A stretch of DNA of 64,000 bases, taken from positions 1 to 64,000 of the forward strand of contig CAYWXV010000010.1 of NCBI GenBank assembly GCA_964462535.1. The letters are read 5' to 3'. The stretch comes from CAYWXV01 sp964462535. Lineage in GTDB: Bacteria > Bacteroidota > Ignavibacteria > OLB7. Position numbers and translations under genes: made by a program. This document shows positions 1 to 8,031 of this stretch, in pieces. Under the pieces are notes generated by a model. That model saw only the letters and a program-made list of their open reading frames with translations. It searched no databases and was not told where the DNA came from. Numbering within the stretch: position 1 is the stretch's first letter; each line of letters opens with the position of its first letter.

Positions 1-28
1 GAAGGATGAAGGATGAAGGATGAAGAAT
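1..28. repeat. Heptanucleotide tandem repeat (GAAGGAT)4
   Basis: Three exact copies of GAAGGAT followed by a fourth with one change (GAAGAAT). The tract is cut by the window start, so the real array may be longer. It is the first of four different 7-bp repeat families around the methyltransferase gene at 112. A 7-bp period is not a multiple of three, so this is not a coding repeat. Confidence 0.8.
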
Positions 29-59
29 CCGCCGCGGTGGACAACTCGAGATCAAGAAC

Positions 60-80
60 GCCAGAACCAGCAACCAGAAA
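60..80. repeat. Heptanucleotide tandem repeat (CCAGMAA)3
   Basis: Three consecutive 7-mers: GCCAGAA, CCAGCAA, CCAGAAA. They lie between the GAAGGAT array and the CCCCAGT array, directly upstream of the gene starting at 112. Confidence 0.6.
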
Positions 81-83
81 CTC

Positions 84-111
84 CCCCAGCCCCTAGTCCC
101 CAGTCCCCAGC
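84..111. repeat. Heptanucleotide tandem repeat (CCCCAGY) ending at a start codon
   Basis: Units CCCCAGC, an 8-nt variant CCCCTAGT sharing one base with it, CCCCAGT and CCCCAGC. The last unit ends at base 111 and the ATG of the methyltransferase begins at 112, so the place where a ribosome binding site would sit is made only of repeat. The unit is the same as the CCCCAGT heptad of the short tandemly repeated repetitive (STRR) elements described in cyanobacteria; common origin is not implied. Confidence 0.7.
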
Positions 112-1251
112 ATGCCAGTCCTCCTGATTACCTGTCCCCGCTTGAACGCTCCATACCTGCGAAAGGAAGTGGAGGGGTTGGGGTATGAGGTGATCGAGGA
201 GTTCGTCACGGGTGTCCGCATCGAAGGGACGATGAGCGACGCGATGCGACTCAACCTCTGGCTTCGCACCGGGTATCGCGTACTCTATCACGTTGCGGAC
301 AGCTATGCGCGCGACGGACGGGAACTCTATCGCGAGGCGTCTCGCATTCCGTGGGAGGAGTGGATTCCCGCACGCGGTTATCTGAGCGTAACCTCGTCTG
401 TCGACACGCCGTCGGTGAGCGATTCGCGATTTCCGAACATGAAATTGAAGGATGCGATCGTCGATCGAATTTCATCGCGACGGGGTGAGCGACCTGATTC
501 AGGTCCAGAGCTGGATGGAGCGGTGGTGTTCTTGCGGTGGATGGGGTCTCGCTGCTCTTTCTGGCTGGATACCAGCGGCCCTCCACTGACCAGGCGCGGC
601 TACCGGAAGATCCCGTGGAAAGCACCGATGCACGAGGCGCTGGGAGCCACCCTCCTGATGGCCACGCGATGGACACCGGAACTCCCCCTTGTCAATCCGA
701 TGTGCGGGAGCGGCACGCTTGCAATCGAGGGTGCACTTATGGCCTCGCGTCGAGCGCCGGGACTGACACGACCCGGTTTCGCGTTCATGAAGCTGCGAGG
801 CTTCGAAGAAGGACTGTGGAACGAGATGATAGACGAGGCGCGAGCGACTCGTCTTGAGTCGATCGACATTCCGATAATCGCGAGCGATCACGCGGCACAG
901 GCGATCGAGGCCGCGCGCGAGAATGCCCGGGCGGCTGGCGTCGCGAAACTCATCGAATTCGTTCGATGTGATTTCTCGGCCACACCTGTTCCCGAAACTC
1001 CCGGCGTCGTCATTCTCAACCCGGAGTACGGAGAGCGTCTTGGAGACCGTCGCGCGCTGGAGGACACGTACACCGCGATCGGTGATTTCTTCAAACAGAA
1101 ATGCGCCGGCTACAGCGGCTACATCTTCACCGGCGCCGCCGACCTTGCAAAGCGCGTCGGCCTTCGGACAAAGCGCCGCATTCCTTTCTTCAACAGCACC
1201 ATCGAGTGCCGACTGCTCGAGTACGAGATGTACGTGGGGAGTAGGGAGTAG
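112..1251 (+). CDS. THUMP-domain class I SAM-dependent RNA methyltransferase (RlmL N-terminal-like)
   Basis: A 379-residue protein predicted to methylate guanine in structured RNA, most likely 23S rRNA as RlmL/RlmK-type enzymes do. The N-terminal ~150 residues look like a ferredoxin-like plus THUMP RNA-binding module (start MPVLLITCPRLNAPYLRKEV). The Rossmann methyltransferase follows, with motif NPMCGSGTLAIEGAL near residues 195-209 and the catalytic motif IV read as NPEYGERLG at 303-311. In most relatives this is NPPYGERL, so the second proline is replaced by glutamate. No Shine-Dalgarno is present: the ATG abuts a CCCCAGY heptad array. The last residues (GSRE) and the stop codon are encoded by a second heptad array, GGGAGTA. 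The gene is complete and ends 41 bp before an assembly gap. The family is secure; the exact target base is not. Confidence 0.87.
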   Translation: MPVLLITCPRLNAPYLRKEVEGLGYEVIEEFVTGVRIEGTMSDAMRLNLWLRTGYRVLYHVADSYARDGRELYREASRIPWEEWIPARGYLSVTSSVDTPSVSDSRFPNMKLKDAIVDRISSRRGERPDSGPELDGAVVFLRWMGSRCSFWLDTSGPPLTRRGYRKIPWKAPMHEALGATLLMATRWTPELPLVNPMCGSGTLAIEGALMASRRAPGLTRPGFAFMKLRGFEEGLWNEMIDEARATRLESIDIPIIASDHAAQAIEAARENARAAGVAKLIEFVRCDFSATPVPETPGVVILNPEYGERLGDRRALEDTYTAIGDFFKQKCAGYSGYIFTGAADLAKRVGLRTKRRIPFFNSTIECRLLEYEMYVGSRE

Positions 1252-1264
1252 GAAATTGGAAGTA
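1237..1264. repeat. Heptanucleotide tandem repeat (GGRAGTA)4 overlapping a stop codon
   Basis: Units GGGAGTA, GGGAGTA, GGAAATT, GGAAGTA. The first two encode the C-terminus and stop of the upstream methyltransferase. The array ends 28 bp before the assembly gap, which fits repeats breaking the assembly here. Confidence 0.7.
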
Positions 1265-1292
1265 GGTCTCGCCTTCCAAGCCCCGGACGCCC

Positions 1293-1392
1293 NNNNNNNN
1301 NNNNNNNNNNNNNNNNNNNNNNNNNNNNNNNNNNNNNNNNNNNNNNNNNNNNNNNNNNNNNNNNNNNNNNNNNNNNNNNNNNNNNNNNNNNN
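1293..1392. other. Assembly gap (100 N)
   Basis: Exactly 100 N, a scaffolding placeholder of unknown true size. The flanks share only the 7-mer GACGCCC. It lies between the heptad array after the methyltransferase and the ABC ATPase gene, whose upstream region is therefore missing. Partner permease and binding-protein genes could lie here or be absent. Confidence 0.95.
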
Positions 1393-1403
1393 AGACGCCC
1401 AGC

Positions 1404-2156
1404 ATGCTTTCTCTCCGATCGATTACCACCACCTATTACCCAGGTACGGCCAACGAGGTTCGGGCGCTGGATGATGTGAGTCTTGCCGTCGGTGCTGGGG
1501 AATTCGTCGTAGTAATCGGATCGAATGGATCGGGGAAGTCGACGCTGCTCAACGCAGTAGCCGGCTCCGCACGGATCGACCGGGGTCGGGTGGAGATCGA
1601 CGGCGACGACGTGACCGGGCTTGATGCGCATCGTCGTGCGGATCGCGTGGCCCGTGTCTTCCAGAATCCCTTTAGCGGCACCGCGCCGTCGATGACCGTC
1701 GCGGAGAATCTCCGACTCGCCCGACTCCGTGGCATACCGAAACGCTTCCGCGTCGGATTGGATCGGCGTGAGACGGCCTCGCTTGCCGAACGGGTGGCCG
1801 AGCTTGGAATGGGAATCGAGACGAGAATGGAGACGCAGGTTGGACGGTTGTCGGGTGGACAGCGGCAGGCGATTACATTGTTGATGGCGACTCTACGCGA
1901 ACCGAAGATTCTTCTGCTGGATGAACACACCGCCGCCCTCGACCCCCGCTCCGCTGATCGGATCATGGAACTGACATCGCAGATGATCGACCGTCATCGA
2001 CTCACCGCAGTGATGGTGACGCACGATCTGGATCAGGCGTCGCGCTATGGCACACGCCTACTCATGATGACGGAAGGGCGCTTGGCTTTGGACATCACCG
2101 GTGATGAAAAATCGAACGCGACTGCGGAAGACCTACTGCACGGATTTCGTCGGTAG
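1404..2156 (+). CDS. ABC transporter ATP-binding protein
   Basis: A 250-residue ATPase subunit that would power a membrane transporter from the cytoplasmic side. Walker A GSNGSGKST lies at 39-47, the signature LSGGQRQ at 149-155, Walker B LLLDEHTAALD at 171-181 with the usual Glu replacing no key residue, and the H-loop in VTHDLDQA near 212. Length and the single nucleotide-binding domain fit ATPases of amino-acid-type or tryptophan/tyrosine-type (COG1101) uptake systems. No permease or binding-protein gene is visible next to it, but a gap begins 12 bp upstream. The ATG sits in CCCAGCATGC, the same 10-mer found at the start of the methyltransferase at 112, so a heptad array may precede it too. 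The substrate cannot be inferred. Confidence 0.85.
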   Translation: MLSLRSITTTYYPGTANEVRALDDVSLAVGAGEFVVVIGSNGSGKSTLLNAVAGSARIDRGRVEIDGDDVTGLDAHRRADRVARVFQNPFSGTAPSMTVAENLRLARLRGIPKRFRVGLDRRETASLAERVAELGMGIETRMETQVGRLSGGQRQAITLLMATLREPKILLLDEHTAALDPRSADRIMELTSQMIDRHRLTAVMVTHDLDQASRYGTRLLMMTEGRLALDITGDEKSNATAEDLLHGFRR

Positions 2157-2170
2157 TCTTCGAATCATCG

Positions 2171-2377
2171 TCATTCCCCCTTCATTCGCTTGAAGCGATT
2201 CCGGAACCCGCCCTGCCACTTGCAGAGGATTTCGAAGATCGTCGCGATGACGACCATCATGAGGGTTGTCGACGTAATGCTCGAACCGATCACCGCATAT
2301 CCAAGTAGGGCACGGCGGGCAGACACGTCGCCAAAACGCGTTGTCCCCCGGGATACCACGCCAGGCTGGACGTGAGG
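2171..2377 (-). pseudogene. RND efflux permease C-terminal remnant (degraded)
   Basis: The minus strand encodes about 50 residues that match the very C-terminus of AcrB/HAE1-type RND pumps: LLGYAVIGSSITSTTLMMVV and IFEILCKWQGGFRNR. They align with LGRAVIGGVITSTILTLVV and IYEIFSEWRSGFRR of the intact pump at 8480-11674, with roughly half the residues identical by eye. There is no start or upstream pump sequence in the same frame; a weak match (SLAWYP) continues in another frame. This is best read as a decayed tail of a second pump gene. A recently created short gene is unlikely because the matching part is a single terminal membrane helix. Confidence 0.72.
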
Positions 2378-2746
2378 CGCTGTAGTCCGTTTATGCAGTC
2401 AGTCGTGTGGCGCGGCTTTGGCTCGCATTGTTCAGCGTCACCATTGCCGACGCTGGATTTCCTCATCGAAGTCCTGGCAACCGTACCTGAGCGTCGCACG
2501 CGGAGGGCATGTTCATCACTACACGCGTGTTCGAAGTTCCGGAAGTCGCCGCATGACGATCAATGACAATCGGTGGTGCGCACTGCCGCAACTGGTTCAT
2601 CGCTGGCTGGAAACCGTGTGCCGGCGCTACACAACCCGTCGAACAATTCTTAACGCCTTCAACAATCGTCAGTGGTGAATGGAACCAGCTGGACGACGCA
2701 TTCTACAGGAACCCCTGCGGAAAAATGGGGGTATCACGCCCGTCCA
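2378..2746. other. Intergenic region without recognised genes
   Basis: About 370 bp between the RND remnant and the SRPBCC gene. Several short open frames exist on both strands, but none resembles a known family or has a credible ribosome binding site. It may be further degraded pump sequence. Confidence 0.5.
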
Positions 2747-3208
2747 CTAAGTATCGACACCAAGCAGTCTTCGCAGGCCCTCCTCTCCCCATTTCATAAT
2801 GACATCGTGATTCCACTCAAATACAGGGCGCGCAATCGGCGCGACGATGTTCATCCACTCCTCGGTGGTTTCCACATTCCAGTCATACTCGGCAACAGTG
2901 ATTTCGCCCTGTTGTGAGAATTTCCAGATTCCCGATCCTTGCAGCTCTCCTTCAGCAGTTCCAGCGTAGACTGAATATTGCTCAATTCGAGTCGTGCGCA
3001 TATTGAATTCCAGCTTGTACGGGAGTTCGCTCTTCCAAGTGTAGCGCAGGAGGCGACCGAGTCCCAGGGCGTCTCCAGGCTCCAGCTCAACCACGGCCTC
3101 GACTCCGCGCCACCATCGGGGCCAGTCTTCCGGCCGAGTAATCGCGTCCCAAACTGACTCCATTGGAGCTGGTATCTTCCACTCACTCACGAACGAATAT
3201 TTGGCCAT
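2747..3208 (-). CDS. SRPBCC (START-like) domain protein
   Basis: A 153-residue protein of the polyketide cyclase/START-like SRPBCC superfamily, which binds hydrophobic ligands in a helix-grip cavity. The N-terminus MAKYSFVSEWKIPAPMESVW and the segment AITRPEDWPRWW are typical of the family, where the first strand and helix line the pocket. The frame is open further upstream, but the ATG at 3208 is chosen because it begins at the conserved strand and has a purine-rich AAGAAG stretch before it. It is the last gene of a minus-strand operon after a DUF2071 protein and a small membrane protein. The ligand is unknown. Confidence 0.8.
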   Translation of the reverse strand: MAKYSFVSEWKIPAPMESVWDAITRPEDWPRWWRGVEAVVELEPGDALGLGRLLRYTWKSELPYKLEFNMRTTRIEQYSVYAGTAEGELQGSGIWKFSQQGEITVAEYDWNVETTEEWMNIVAPIARPVFEWNHDVIMKWGEEGLRRLLGVDT

Positions 3209-3313
3209 GAAGCTGCTCTTCTTGTGTGGGTGCAGACAATTATGTGACGGTGCCGATCTATCCCGGATCCCGGTTTTCGATGGCCGGAATCGACGCGCGA
3301 TTCGCAAGCCAGC

Positions 3314-4063
3314 TTACTCGGATTCCTTTGTGACCGGCCACGCGTACGTATCGACGCCTTGGGCGTAGAGAGCCGCATCCGGTCTGTTACCAACCTCAAA
3401 GCCAGCCGCCCGAGGGATTGTATTGATCATCAGATCGACATCCGCTCTCTGTACCTGCCAGGGATTGTGCTTCATCTCCCCCCGCAACACGCTCCCCTTA
3501 CCCGAAGGAAAAAACATAGCGTACCGCTCGACAAGAAAGTGTTCGAGCGACCCCGGCTGTGTCTCGAACGCTGCTCCAACAGGAGCATAGCGGGCAATGA
3601 GGTCGCCGGGAGGGTCCTTGTGAGCGGTTCGATGACTCTCGTACACGTACGCGCCGTCAGTCAATTCGAGCGTCATGGCCGCCCGCAAACAGGGGAGCTT
3701 CAGAAAATGCGACGCATACCAGTCGGAGAGAAGGTCGTTGCAATCAATGCTGAAAAAGTGAACGCCGGGTTCGTCGTCCACTCGGACGTAGGTTCGGAGG
3801 TTTATCTCCAGAAAATGGTCGAGACCAGGTAGCGGCGGAAGATGTTTGAAGTGCAGGTCAGACATTTTCATCGGGACCAGCGAAATCCACGCGCTGCCGT
3901 CAAACGTGTCAACGGTCATGTCCGATGGAACGAGCGGTCGCATTTTCTCGACGGGGATCCGCCAGCTCGCAAAGAGCAGGTCTCTCCAACCTTGAAATAC
4001 GTTCCAGGACGTCTCCTGGTCATTGTCATTGTCGAGCGTCGACTCGGAGTTGTTTTCATTCAT
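3314..4063 (-). CDS. DUF2071 (YqjF-like) family protein
   Basis: A 249-residue soluble protein of the DUF2071/YqjF family, related in fold to acetoacetate decarboxylase; its biochemical role is not established. Family hallmarks visible are the start region FQGWRDLLFASWRIP, the segment MTVDTFDGSAWISLVPMKM, INLRTYVRVDDEPGVHFFSI and the C-terminal half with the SHRTAHKDP and LVERYAMFF segments. The start at 4063 is supported by an AAAGGAG ribosome binding site 10 nt upstream, and replaces a longer in-frame start. The gene begins 2 bp after the stop of the membrane-protein gene at 4065, so the two are probably translationally coupled. It is followed by an SRPBCC gene 105 bp downstream. Confidence 0.86.
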   Translation of the reverse strand: MNENNSESTLDNDNDQETSWNVFQGWRDLLFASWRIPVEKMRPLVPSDMTVDTFDGSAWISLVPMKMSDLHFKHLPPLPGLDHFLEINLRTYVRVDDEPGVHFFSIDCNDLLSDWYASHFLKLPCLRAAMTLELTDGAYVYESHRTAHKDPPGDLIARYAPVGAAFETQPGSLEHFLVERYAMFFPSGKGSVLRGEMKHNPWQVQRADVDLMINTIPRAAGFEVGNRPDAALYAQGVDTYAWPVTKESE

Positions 4064-4064
4064 G

Positions 4065-4460
4065 CTAGTGTGACTCCTTTCGAAGTGCAATAAACGTCCA
4101 GATTGCACCGGCCAGATCCGGAAGCGCCAGATACACTATCTGTGGCTGTACCTGTAGAACAATGGAGAAGACGATCGTCGCCGAGACAACGACAATTCGA
4201 CCAAGGACGGTAGCCCGGAAGAACGGCACCAGGTTGTGTCGCGCGGCAACGATATAGTAGAAGCCGATCAGTGCGATCAGCACACCCCCCATCCGAACCC
4301 AGGGTTGAGGATCGAGCTGGAAACCGGCCAGCGGAAGTATGATATTGGGGACCGTTGCAGACAACAACCCGTTGATCATGGAGTACGTCCCGAAGACATA
4401 CAGGCTCAGCGCCGAACCCGAAACGCGAGTGATCGCGGTGCCACCGTTGACGTCATTCAT
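4065..4460 (-). CDS. Small four-helix membrane protein, unknown function
   Basis: A 131-residue protein with four predicted membrane segments (about residues 15-38, 56-72, 81-102 and 104-125) and little outside the membrane. Size and topology resemble DoxX-like or DUF4345-like small membrane proteins, but no diagnostic motif is clear, so no function is assigned. It is the first gene of the operon with the DUF2071 and SRPBCC genes; its stop lies just ahead of the next start. Confidence 0.68.
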   Translation of the reverse strand: MNDVNGGTAITRVSGSALSLYVFGTYSMINGLLSATVPNIILPLAGFQLDPQPWVRMGGVLIALIGFYYIVAARHNLVPFFRATVLGRIVVVSATIVFSIVLQVQPQIVYLALPDLAGAIWTFIALRKESH

Positions 4461-4504
4461 GCTATTCAGAGGAAGGTGGTTGGAACTTTGCGTTAGGTGG
4501 CGAC

Positions 4505-7500
4505 CTACCGTGAAGGCGCTTCCCCCCGTGCTCCCGAATCCGGGCGAGGGTCATCCTCCGCGCCGTTGATATTCAGCAGAGATCGTGCCCGAAGCAGGTC
4601 ATTCGTTGCAAAGCCCTCGGTGAACCACTCGTATACCGGCAGTAGCAGTGCCCGGGCGCGGTCGCCTTCTCTCTGTTTTCTCCAGATATCAGCCAGACTA
4701 CACGCAGCGCGCAGTTCAAACCACCTGCTGTCTTGCGCCCGCGCAATGGTTATCGCTTGCATCAGATCGCTCTCTACCCGCTCGACAGCCGAAGGAGTCG
4801 AAATGAACAGGCATTCGGCACGAAGGCGATGAATCTCGGGTAACATCCAGGCATCACCTATCTGTTCGACATGTGCGATGGCAGTGTCGCACAGATCGAC
4901 GGCCTCTGCACACCTGCCGGCGGTCCTCAGTATGTCCGCCAGCCAGACGTATTGGTACGAGAGGTTCCCGCGCGTGCCGATGGCCTTCAGTCCGCCGAGG
5001 CACTGGTTGAACAGTTGGAGCCCGGCATCGACGTCCCCTAGCTGGGACAGGGCCCATCCAAGCGGTAACGATGCCGCCAGACCCCACATGGGAAATTCGT
5101 GCTCGGTCGCAACGGCGATGGCTTCTTCGGCAAACCGGCGAGTCTGCTGCGGATCGGATCGCATTTGCCAGAGGGCCGCGCGTTGAACGAGCATGAATGC
5201 GATGGTGTACGGAATCCCGCTTGTGCGAGCCACTGTGTCGACGTCATCGTGCTGCAGCAATGCGCTGTCGGAGTACCCGAGCGCCTGCAGCGCCAGTCCG
5301 CGCATGGCCATGCTCGAAATGCCTGGCTCGTGCGCATAGGTCTCCACAAGGCCGCGATGCTCAACCGGGTCGTAGACTTCTATTGCGCGATCGAAGTGTT
5401 CCATTGAATCGGCAACCCTGCCCGACAGCAGCAGCGCCGTCCCCGCCGCACTGTTCGACATCGCGATCATCCCGGTGTCGCCCAGCTTCTGCGATTCGGC
5501 AAGCGTTCGGTTCGAAATCTCAATGGCCTTGGAAATCGGCCCACGGAGTACATAGAACAGGAACAACCCCTGCAACGCCCCGGTCAGCATCGGCGCGTTG
5601 CTGATGGCGTCGCACAGTTCGTACGCGCGCGTGTAGGCTGCTTCCACCTCGGGCACCGCAAATCCCTTCGACATCACAAATGCGGCGCCGAGCGCCATCT
5701 GAATCGTCAGCTCCTGCGATGCCCGGTCTTCGGATTCAGGCAGCCCGGATAGCACGCGCAGCCCGTTGCGCAGGTGGAGGATTGCTTCGGCGTTTGCCCA
5801 GCGTTGGACAGCCTTCTTCCCAGCCTGCTGCCAGCATTCAATCGCTCGGTCCGCAATTCGTGCTTCGGTGAAGTGGTGCGCCAGAACCTCCGGTTGCGAC
5901 TCGACGGTCTCCGGGAACTCCGTCTCCAAAACTTCGGCGATTCGACGATGGTACGACTGTCGCCGCGTCTTCAATAGGGACTCGTATGCGGCGTCCTGCA
6001 CCAACGCATGTCTGAACATGTACGTTGGCGTCGGCGCATCATCGCGCCGAAGAACAACGCCCGCGTGCTCCAGCTCGACCAGCTCGTGTTCGATCACCGG
6101 TGAGTCGAGACGGGACACCAGGTGGAGCAATTCGACGGAGAACTCACGCCCGATGGTCGCTGCCAGCTGCGCTGTCCGCTTGAGAGGCGCCAGTTGATCG
6201 AGTCGGGCCATCAACGATCCCTGCAGCGTCGCCGGAATGTCGAGCGACGGCAATGATCCGCTCACCTCGTAACGATCGTCCTTCTCGTCCAGCTGACCCG
6301 ATTGAAGCAGCGTTCGGGTCAACTCTTCCACAAACAACGGCACACCGTCCGTCTTCTCGACGATCTGGCGCATGACATTCTTGGGCAATCGCTTCCCCCC
6401 TGCGACAGACAGAGCCAGTTGCTCACCAATCGAGGCCGGAAGACGTCGAAGTTCGATCGTGGCGACATCTGCCCGCGCTTCCCAGGGGGAGACGAACTCC
6501 GGGCGACACGTCATGAGCATCAGGAGACGGGTGCCCTTCAGTCGATCCATGATACTCGTGAGCAGATCGAGCGACGAAGGGTCGGCCCAGTGAAGGTCCT
6601 CAAACGCAAGAACCGTCGGCATGCTCTCTGTGCGGTTTGCAAGTGCGGTGGCAAGCACGTCCATTGTCCTTACGCGCAATCGTTCGGGCGTAAGAGCGGG
6701 CATCGAGTATCGGCCCTCAACTGGCACATGAAGCAAGAGGGCAATCAGTGGAACCGCCTCGTCCCCCTTCAACCCCGAGGCGGCGGCAAAGCCCTCGATG
6801 GCCTCGAGTTTCTCGTCAGCCGTATCGGCCCGCTGAAATCCGAGAAACGTCCGCGTCAACATGTCGACGAATGGAAAGAGCGGACTGCTCTGATACAACG
6901 CCGAACAGCGACACTCGATATAGGCAGTTGCGTCAGTGTCGGCAACGGAATCCTTCAGCGACTGAACCAGTCGCGACTTGCCAATACCGGCCTCTCCCCG
7001 CAGGATCGCCACTCGCCCTCCTTCAGCGAGCGTCGCACTCCACAGACCGGAAAGTTCGACGCGCTCATCGTCACGTCCCACGAGTGGTGTGAGACCACCT
7101 GGTGATGCGGCATCGAGTCGCGACCTGGCCGCGCTCTCGCTTGTAATCCGGAACAGCTGAAGCGGCTCGGTGATTCCACGAAGTTCATGCCTGCCGAGAT
7201 CCTGACTTCTGAAATATCCCTGAACCAGGCTGTTGGTTGAAGCGGTAATTACAAGTGAGTCGGGATCGGCAACCGACTGCACGCGCGCGGCGATATTGGG
7301 TGTGTCCCCAACAACCGCCATCTGCTCGAGATGTTTGCTGCTGTCCATGTCGCCGGCAACGACGAGACCGGTATGAACTCCAACGCGAATCTGGAGCGTT
7401 ACTCCGAATTCTTTCTCTGTGAGCGATCCAAGTCGCGCCATCGCCTGCAGAATTCCAAGACCGGCACGCACGGCACGCACCGCGTCATCTTCATGTGCAA

Positions 7501-7939
7501 TCGGGTATCCGAAATACACGAGCAATCCGTCGCCGAGGTATTTGGCGAGATACCCACCGTACCGAGAAACGACTTTCGAACAATATGACTGGTAGTCGTG
7601 GAGGATTTTCCGAAGATCCTCCGGGTCGAGTCGTTCAGACATCTCGGTGGAGCCAACGAGGTCGGTGAACATCACTGTCAGTTGCCGCCGTTCCGCCGTA
7701 TCCCCCTCCCATTGGTCGCTCGCGCCGCGCGACGGATCATCCTCGACGCGACCAGAGGGCGGAGAGATGCGGGTCTCGCGCACAACAGCGGAGAGTCGAG
7801 CTCCACAGGCCGAGCAGAAACGAGACGCAATGAGGTTCACATGACCACACGAGTCACACGTGTTCGTGAGTGACGCACCACACTGAAGGCACGCTGTCGC
7901 GCCAGCATCGTTATTGAATTCACAGTTGTGACAACGCAT
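4505..7939 (-). CDS. Zinc-ribbon adenylate/guanylate cyclase - AAA NTPase - TPR signalling protein
   Basis: A 1144-residue cytoplasmic multidomain protein. Residues 1-50 hold four CxxC pairs (C3/C6, C17/C20, C28/C31, C42/C45), a double zinc ribbon. A class III nucleotidyl cyclase domain follows from about 85 (LTVMFTDLVGSTEMSERLD, then GDGLLVYFGYP), with both metal-binding aspartates present. Next comes an AAA_16-type NTPase with Walker A LRGEAGIGKSRLV and a Walker B-like LAFEDLHWADP, then a long helical TPR-type region to the end. This architecture is recurrent in Bacteria, usually as adenylate/guanylate cyclase domain-containing protein. The start at 7939 places the zinc ribbon at the N-terminus; the frame is open to 8062 and longer starts are possible. 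No cAMP-responsive regulator is nearby. Whether the cyclase is active, and on which nucleotide, cannot be told. Confidence 0.88.
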   Translation of the reverse strand: MRCHNCEFNNDAGATACLQCGASLTNTCDSCGHVNLIASRFCSACGARLSAVVRETRISPPSGRVEDDPSRGASDQWEGDTAERRQLTVMFTDLVGSTEMSERLDPEDLRKILHDYQSYCSKVVSRYGGYLAKYLGDGLLVYFGYPIAHEDDAVRAVRAGLGILQAMARLGSLTEKEFGVTLQIRVGVHTGLVVAGDMDSSKHLEQMAVVGDTPNIAARVQSVADPDSLVITASTNSLVQGYFRSQDLGRHELRGITEPLQLFRITSESAARSRLDAASPGGLTPLVGRDDERVELSGLWSATLAEGGRVAILRGEAGIGKSRLVQSLKDSVADTDATAYIECRCSALYQSSPLFPFVDMLTRTFLGFQRADTADEKLEAIEGFAAASGLKGDEAVPLIALLLHVPVEGRYSMPALTPERLRVRTMDVLATALANRTESMPTVLAFEDLHWADPSSLDLLTSIMDRLKGTRLLMLMTCRPEFVSPWEARADVATIELRRLPASIGEQLALSVAGGKRLPKNVMRQIVEKTDGVPLFVEELTRTLLQSGQLDEKDDRYEVSGSLPSLDIPATLQGSLMARLDQLAPLKRTAQLAATIGREFSVELLHLVSRLDSPVIEHELVELEHAGVVLRRDDAPTPTYMFRHALVQDAAYESLLKTRRQSYHRRIAEVLETEFPETVESQPEVLAHHFTEARIADRAIECWQQAGKKAVQRWANAEAILHLRNGLRVLSGLPESEDRASQELTIQMALGAAFVMSKGFAVPEVEAAYTRAYELCDAISNAPMLTGALQGLFLFYVLRGPISKAIEISNRTLAESQKLGDTGMIAMSNSAAGTALLLSGRVADSMEHFDRAIEVYDPVEHRGLVETYAHEPGISSMAMRGLALQALGYSDSALLQHDDVDTVARTSGIPYTIAFMLVQRAALWQMRSDPQQTRRFAEEAIAVATEHEFPMWGLAASLPLGWALSQLGDVDAGLQLFNQCLGGLKAIGTRGNLSYQYVWLADILRTAGRCAEAVDLCDTAIAHVEQIGDAWMLPEIHRLRAECLFISTPSAVERVESDLMQAITIARAQDSRWFELRAACSLADIWRKQREGDRARALLLPVYEWFTEGFATNDLLRARSLLNINGAEDDPRPDSGARGEAPSR

Positions 7940-8031
7940 GGGAGGGTGCAGAACGGTAAGGTCGACGGCATGCTCACCGGTGTTCGGTAGCTGAGTCCGG
8001 GTCGGCATGCGGGAAGGGAGTGAAACAACAC

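Noticed and set aside
6302..7105. 267-codon plus-strand open frame antisense to the cyclase gene
   Set aside because: It lies fully opposite a strongly supported protein domain; no family resemblance. Long antisense frames are expected at this GC content.
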